DNA of 10,759 nt, taken from Pseudomonadota bacterium. GTDB taxonomy: Bacteria; Pseudomonadota; Alphaproteobacteria; Rhizobiales; Xanthobacteraceae. Below are positions 7,601 to 10,759 of this stretch, piece after piece. A program made the position numbers and the translations under genes. Location of the stretch: NCBI GenBank assembly GCA_023405565.1, contig JAEXXW010000481.1, positions 1 through 10,759 on the forward strand. Reading direction: 5' to 3'. Under the pieces are notes generated by a model that did not search any database, was not told where the DNA came from, and saw only the letters and a program-made list of their open reading frames with translations. Position 1 is the stretch's first letter. Every line of letters starts with the position of its first letter.

Positions 7601-10324
7601 GAGACCGGCTGTGTGTTCGTTCAAGGCTTCCGCCGCAGCTCGGGTTCGGCCTTCCAGTTGCGACGTCATCTTCTCTGCGCGATCCAGCAGGAAGTCCGCA
7701 ACGAGCTTGCTGCGCGCCTCCATCATCTGCGCCGCCGTGTCGGAATTCTCGCTGATGAGACGGGCCGCGGTATCGGAGCGTTCTGACAGCAATTGCGCTG
7801 CGGTGACACTCGTGCCTTCGACGAGCTCGGCGACCTTGCTGACGCGATCCGTGATCATGTCCACCGCCAGCTTGGTGCGCGTCTCCATCGTCTGCGCCGC
7901 GCTATCCGAACGGTCGGTCAGAAGTTGCGCCACCGATGACGAACGCTCCGTCAGAAGTTGAGCCATCGTCGAGGAGCGCTCGGTCAAGAGCTCCGCCATG
8001 GCGGTCGAGCGTTCGGTCAGCAGGTTCGCGACCGTGTCGGACCGCTCGGTCAGCAACTGAACGGCCGCGCCGCTCTTGGCTTCGACCTGTTCGGCGACTT
8101 GGGCGATACGATTGGCCAGGGCATCGGCCGCCGCGCGGCCACGCGATTCGAGTTGTTGAGTGACATTCTCGGTGCGGCCGATCAGCAATTCCTCGAATCT
8201 ACCGATGCGGGCATCGAGTGTGGTTGCGATTTCCTGCGCGCGATTGCCGAGAACGCCATCGATTTCCTGGCTCTTGGCGGTGATGGCGTCGGCGAGGGTG
8301 GCACCGCGCGAATTGATCGTGCTCGTGACGTCGTTGATACGCGTGTCGAGGGCGGCAACGACTTCCTTGCCACCGTCGGCCAGTGTCTTGGCAATTTCGA
8401 GGACACGGCCACCCAGTGCGTCGTTCAGCGTTTGTGTGCGGCTGTCAAGCGCTTCCTGGAAGCGGACGAGGCGCAGGTCCAGCGCGTCGGTGATCTCGCC
8501 TGTCTTGTTACCGATGCGGCTGTCGAAATTGTCGATACAGGCGCGGATCGTATCCGTCACCGTCTGGGTGCGATCGCCAAGGCGCTCGACCAGCTCGGCG
8601 CCATGAAGCTTCACGGTGCGATCGAATTCGCCGAGGTGACGGGTGATGAGGTTGCCAAGCGAGGATGAATCGTTGGCGATACGCTCGGCGAGGGCGGTGC
8701 CCCCTTGCGTGAACATTTCCTCGAACGATTGCAGACGGGCGCCGAGCATATCCTTCAAGGCGTCGCCATGGGCACCGATGGTGTTGGCAATGGTGCCTGC
8801 CGAACTGCTGAAGGTATCCATCACTTCGTCGCTGCGTGACAGGATCGTCTCGGTAATGGCGCCGCCGGTCTGCTCGAATTTCTTGACCACGTCATCACCA
8901 CGCAAGGTGAGGTCGAGGATCAGGGAATCGCCGGTCGCCTTCAGCGCCGAAGTGATTTCATCGCTGCGCAGGGTGACAGCTTCCGCGGCCTGGGCCGATG
9001 TGTCCAGCAATTGCGTCGAGAGTTCCTGTGACTGCCGGCCCATCAAGGCGGTGATCTCGTTGGCGCGGCGGGAGAAGTCCTCTGTGACATTGGTGAGCCG
9101 AAGCTGCATCATTTCCATGAGGTTCTGAGACAGCACGTCGAATTCTTCGGCGACATTTTCAGTCTTGAAAGCAAGGCTGGCATTGAGCCTGCTGGTCGCA
9201 GTGTCGATCGCGTTGGTGGTCGTGTAGCCGGAATTCTCGATCTGGCTGGCCGCAGAGAGGGAGATATTTTCCACCGCCTGCGTCGTCTCCTGCGCGGTAC
9301 GCTGCAAGCGCTCCAGAATCTCTCCTCCACGGTCGCCAAGCTGCGCAAGCATGTCATCGCTGATGCGGCTGAGAGCGGAGGCGATATGCTCGCTCTTTTC
9401 AGTCAGGTCGCGGGTGATGCTTTCAGTCGCAATGCTGACTTGCGAGGCAACCTGATCGCTGATGCCGGTGATGTCCTGATTGAGATCAAGGTGCACGCCC
9501 GTGATGGCGTTACGGACCTGTTCGGCCTGACCGATAAGACTGTCGCGCTGAGCGGCGAGATCGTCGAGGAGACCACGAATGCGAACTTCATTATCATTAT
9601 AGGCGCGTTCGAGCGCGGCAACTTCGTTCTGCACCAGCACTTCGAGTTCGGCGGCGCGGGCCAGGGCACGTTCGACGCCATCACCCATGGCCGCGACCTC
9701 GCGGCGAATGGCCTGACCGACCGAGACAATGGATTCGCGTGCAATGCCTTCCGGCTCCGAGAGCCGCATCGCGACTTCGGTCATGGACTGTGTCAGAGCC
9801 CGCATTTCCTGTGAACGCGCAATGGTATGTGCTGCCGCAAAGAAGAAGGCGACAGGTGCAACGAAGGTCACAACGAGCGCGAGCAGGGTCGGCGCAAAAT
9901 TGGCCTGCAACTGTGCTGTCGACGACAGTGTGAGGAGGAAGGCCAGGACGACCCAGACCGCCGAAGCGATGCCGGCCATCACGTAGTATTTACGGGACGA
10001 TGGTACCGATTGCGCTCCCTGCAAAATTTGCGCAGCCGACCGCCAGTCATCGTTTGCGGGACGGCCCGGCTCGGCATCCATCGGAGCGTCGGCGATAAAC
10101 AGTTCATCGTCGAATTTGGCGGACGGTTGGGGGACTGCCGGTCGCCGCGGCTCAACAGGTTTTACCTGTTCAGCCAGAGGCTTGCGAGGATCAGACGATA
10201 CCGGAACCGTGGCGCGGGACGCTGCGGCGGCTCTCATCTCCGCATCCCTGACGTTCAGCGCCTCCTGGATGGCAGACATCGCCGCCTCGGTCGGATCCTG
10301 AACTTTTTTTGAATTGTTTGACAT
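4667..10324 (-). CDS. Giant coiled-coil membrane-anchored scaffold, Growth Pole Ring (GPR/RgsE)-like
   Basis: From the ATG at 10324 the product has 1885 residues. GAGGCGG lies upstream at good spacing; an in-frame GTG at 10339 would add five residues but overlaps this Shine-Dalgarno. Residues 1-110 are polar and Pro-rich. Two membrane helices (about 113-134 and 143-165) with Arg/Lys on both outer sides and a short loop predict a hairpin, with both ends in the cytoplasm. Residues 249-1337 follow a strict 11-residue pattern, and 722-1172 form a tight 11/22-residue tandem repeat like apolipoprotein A/E repeats. A mixed helical part (about 1338-1655) leads to a Pro/Gly/Gln-rich linker (about 1656-1771) and a charged C-terminal domain (about 1772-1885, with W-D-R-Y-N-R-G and Y-I-A-E-F-E-R-L-L). 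This layout matches GPR of Agrobacterium tumefaciens (about 2,100 residues, a ring at the growth pole needed for polar growth and rod shape) and RgsE of Sinorhizobium. Homology is judged by architecture and memory, not alignment. Confidence 0.82.
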   Translation of the reverse strand: MSNNSKKVQDPTEAAMSAIQEALNVRDAEMRAAAASRATVPVSSDPRKPLAEQVKPVEPRRPAVPQPSAKFDDELFIADAPMDAEPGRPANDDWRSAAQILQGAQSVPSSRKYYVMAGIASAVWVVLAFLLTLSSTAQLQANFAPTLLALVVTFVAPVAFFFAAAHTIARSQEMRALTQSMTEVAMRLSEPEGIARESIVSVGQAIRREVAAMGDGVERALARAAELEVLVQNEVAALERAYNDNEVRIRGLLDDLAAQRDSLIGQAEQVRNAITGVHLDLNQDITGISDQVASQVSIATESITRDLTEKSEHIASALSRISDDMLAQLGDRGGEILERLQRTAQETTQAVENISLSAASQIENSGYTTTNAIDTATSRLNASLAFKTENVAEEFDVLSQNLMEMMQLRLTNVTEDFSRRANEITALMGRQSQELSTQLLDTSAQAAEAVTLRSDEITSALKATGDSLILDLTLRGDDVVKKFEQTGGAITETILSRSDEVMDTFSSSAGTIANTIGAHGDALKDMLGARLQSFEEMFTQGGTALAERIANDSSSLGNLITRHLGEFDRTVKLHGAELVERLGDRTQTVTDTIRACIDNFDSRIGNKTGEITDALDLRLVRFQEALDSRTQTLNDALGGRVLEIAKTLADGGKEVVAALDTRINDVTSTINSRGATLADAITAKSQEIDGVLGNRAQEIATTLDARIGRFEELLIGRTENVTQQLESRGRAAADALANRIAQVAEQVEAKSGAAVQLLTERSDTVANLLTERSTAMAELLTERSSTMAQLLTERSSSVAQLLTDRSDSAAQTMETRTKLAVDMITDRVSKVAELVEGTSVTAAQLLSERSDTAARLISENSDTAAQMMEARSKLVADFLLDRAEKMTSQLEGRTRAAAEALNEHTAGLAEQVENRTKAAGEFLADRSENAVLQFEGRTRTATDLLIERAQSLAEQVEGRAKKAGEFLTERTDTASLNVEARIRTASDILVERTHGLAEQVEGRARAAGEFLSERAEAAAQHIESRAKATTDLLADRTYAISEQIEGRARTATDLLAERTQSIAEQVEGRTKTAADLLAERTHALSHQVETRAKAAGELLLEWAESAASQVESRTRTASEALAERSEKIGQQMEARTYAAVDLLTSRSDAVTSQVESRTKSAADALNARIAELSEAVRTNSSDAEKSLTTLTTSSTEALRKATGEVERVLSVVSSSIGGTLKQSATEVERTLLGVSAEVSRGFTGKANEIAAAVSSRAAEMTRILDTNSSTLLAALSAKSQEFTGEVQKATQSAVSAIEAKGFDFTRTMLDNSNELARLINDAGEAATTKVNDTLRNLQDNTREAIEQSQRVTTDSMSQILENQAKLRNESTTLFERMREANVLLHEVLTGAHDNMAAIESTLNSRLSEFATVINDVTERSGIAGERMSSHISSFRADTANVVENLSGLVSQFDLHGRTLALAVEAVEKSNHRTEEVVADRRTMLENLVGTLDLKSEDLEQRLERFTALLDQSLHGAEARAREIGRVIADTATGGARTIAEQFDLVRETSEEERKRTSEAMRAVYEQSVNEVDAMFRQSSDRFNETLAGVKKMAAEMKSQLEMTRAELKRGIMELPQETAENAAQMRRVIVDQIEALAELNRIVSRHGRNLDVAEQRREPVLAVVGGRGEPVRPQGRQAEPTGPQPPLTQGPAMQGPMAPAPMTPPPPAPGPRRPEMHGPAQPAPAPRGGNPAGHQGNQGWLTDLLHRAGEEANEGPQPPQRGRQGPPPPRQAIDSLDALSVDIARMVEHDIAVDMWDRYNRGERNAFTRQLYTMHGQRAFDDMRNRYRGDRNFRQTVDRYIAEFERLLEDVSRDERGGQAMVRTYLTSETGKVYTMLAHAAGRFD
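6809..8161 (-). repeat. 41 tandem 33-bp (11-residue) repeat units inside the giant gene
   Basis: The stretch encodes 451 residues, exactly 41 units of 11. Typical units are A-E-Q-V-E-G-R-T-K-T-A and A-D-L-L-A-E-R-T-H-A-L, which alternate as 22-residue pairs through most of the block. At 7892-8056 five successive units are nearly the same short L-L-T-E-R-S type. The seventh residue is Arg in 36 of 41 units; the exceptions are Lys, Thr, Asn, His and Trp. DNA copies share runs such as CGCTCGGTCAG, so the repeat is visible in the nucleotides too. Confidence 0.9.
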
Positions 10325-10330
10325 GTTTTG

Positions 10331-10337
10331 CCGCCTC
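10331..10337 (-). promoter_or_regulatory. Ribosome binding site that decides the start of the giant gene
   Basis: Read on the minus strand, GAGGCGG stands a few bases before the ATG at 10324. The alternative GTG at 10339 has no such site and overlaps this one, so the ATG is the better start. Confidence 0.65.
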
Positions 10338-10470
10338 ACCTGACGCCACTAACCGAAGCGAGTCCCATACTTGGCTGGAGGCATTCCTCCGCCAGGCACT
10401 GTTGTCCCACTTACAAACTACGCCGCGTCACTATCCTAACGGCTTGCCGGATCGAATAAAATATCGGGTT

Positions 10471-10495
10471 TTAAGCCCTTTTTAATCATCGTTAA
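10471..10495. promoter_or_regulatory. CtrA-like TTAA box array
   Basis: TTAA occurs at 10471-10474, 10482-10485 and 10492-10495. The first pair has the TTAA-N7-TTAA spacing of the CtrA consensus; the second pair is TTAA-N6-TTAA, one base short. The three boxes fall on one face of the helix. CtrA is the master cell-cycle regulator of alphaproteobacteria. The site is about 150 bp from the start of the giant gene and about 195 bp from the divergent gene, so it could serve either. The match is to the motif only. Confidence 0.45.
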
Positions 10496-10510
10496 TTCCT
10501 GTGTCGGAAA

Positions 10511-10531
10511 TCTGTGCAATTTTGGCACAGA
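10511..10531. promoter_or_regulatory. Operator-like inverted repeat TCTGTGC-N7-GCACAGA
   Basis: Two perfect 7-base arms flank a 7-base AT-rich centre (AATTTTG), a symmetry typical of dimeric repressor or activator sites. It sits 15 bp from the TTAA array in the shared promoter region. No T-run follows, so it is not a terminator. The binding protein is unknown. Confidence 0.4.
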
Positions 10532-10676
10532 ACCGCGGCTGGAACCGGCCACGCCCTCAGCCGTTTGTTTACCACTGTGACGGTTCGTCGGCCGAAAAGA
10601 TCATCGCTCAACCAGTTTTTACCTCGCTTTGGCCGATTGCAGGTCAAACTTGTTCACTAGGAGCCGAAAGAGCTCC

Positions 10677-10682
10677 GGGAGG
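10677..10682 (+). promoter_or_regulatory. Strong Shine-Dalgarno for the gene at 10690
   Basis: GGGAGG lies seven bases before the ATG. A small hairpin, GGAGC (10660-10664) with GCTCC (10672-10676), ends directly before it and might affect ribosome access. Confidence 0.7.
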
Positions 10683-10689
10683 CAGTTTT

Positions 10690-10759
10690 ATGGTCGAAGT
10701 GACTGCAGCGGGCATGAGAACCGTGCTGGCACCGCCGCTTGTGCCGGTGCAGCGTGCAA
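10690..10759 (+). CDS. Unidentified protein, N-terminal 23 residues only
   Basis: An ATG behind a near-consensus Shine-Dalgarno opens a frame that stays open to the window edge. The visible residues begin M-V-E-V-T-A-A-G-M-R and continue with a Pro/Val/Leu-rich stretch; this does not look like a signal peptide. There is too little sequence to assign a family. It is divergent from the giant gene and shares its regulatory region, so joint control is possible. Confidence 0.6.
   Translation, partial: MVEVTAAGMRTVLAPPLVPVQRA

Larger units (their letters stand above)
10325..10689. other. Divergent intergenic region with likely promoters for both flanking genes
   Basis: These 365 bases lie between the giant gene and the divergent gene at 10690. 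I see no credible coding sequence in them. The middle part (about 10430-10530) is AT-rich compared with the surrounding coding DNA. It holds three TTAA boxes (10471-10495) and a 7-7-7 inverted repeat (10511-10531). A single GANTC site (GAGTC, 10360-10364), the CcrM methylation sequence, lies 36 bases before the ATG of the giant gene. I could not identify a convincing -35/-10 pair for either direction. Confidence 0.6.

Noticed and set aside
6809..8161. Regular repeats considered as a CRISPR array
   Set aside because: The units are contiguous without unique spacers, coding, and in frame with an 11-residue protein period.
5808..9128. Further plus-strand open frames opposite the repeat region (5808-6917, 6932-7786, 7958-8668, 8643-9128)
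   Set aside because: Their apparent repeats are the complement of the 33/66-bp coding repeats. Repetition keeps antisense frames open; it does not show that they are genes.
4667..10324. Methyl-accepting chemotaxis protein as identity of the giant gene
   Set aside because: There is a superficial likeness in the membrane hairpin and long helical coil, but the periplasmic loop is only about nine residues, and I see no HAMP domain or conserved signalling-hairpin tip. The length far exceeds that family.

Overview
The window looks like a chromosomal segment from a high-GC alphaproteobacterium of the order Hyphomicrobiales (Rhizobiales), probably close to Bradyrhizobium, Rhodopseudomonas or Afipia. 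Three things point there. A very large gene (4667-10324) has the architecture of the Growth Pole Ring protein GPR/RgsE of unipolarly growing Rhizobiales. Two intergenic palindromes (426-443 and 4537-4586) resemble repeats I remember from Bradyrhizobium-type genomes. Coding sequence is dense and GC-rich. No database search was possible.

Layout. At the left edge, on the minus strand, lies the N-terminal 120 residues of a short-chain dehydrogenase/reductase (1-360). Upstream of it on the same strand is a GT21-type, ceramide glucosyltransferase-like membrane glycosyltransferase (468-1601 or 1631). A short divergent intergenic region separates that gene from a plus-strand cluster with small gaps: an LpxH-like metallophosphoesterase (1712-2530), a stand-alone CHAD-domain protein (2599-3531) and a PLP-dependent threonine/serine dehydratase without a regulatory domain (3562-4536). 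The cluster ends with a repeat-like palindrome and a strong bidirectional terminator, which also closes the convergent giant gene.

The giant gene encodes about 1885 residues: a disordered N-terminus, a membrane hairpin of two helices, about 1,100 residues of uninterrupted 11-residue periodicity, a further helical part, a proline-rich linker and a compact C-terminal domain. Its central third is an almost perfect 11/22-residue tandem repeat that is also visible in the DNA as 33/66-bp repeats. Its upstream region (10325-10689) is AT-rich and shared with a divergent gene starting at 10690 that leaves the window. It carries three TTAA boxes at 10-11-bp steps (CtrA-like) and a perfect 7-7-7 inverted repeat.

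How the genes may fit together. The left half suggests envelope lipid modification (glycosyltransferase plus LpxH-like phosphoesterase) beside polyphosphate-related and amino-acid metabolism genes; this link is inferred from proximity only. The right half is a polar-growth scaffold gene with a promoter region that looks cell-cycle controlled. The strongest leads are the unbroken hendecad register of the scaffold and the TTAA array in front of it. I found no CRISPR array, tRNA, rRNA, insertion sequence or phage gene.
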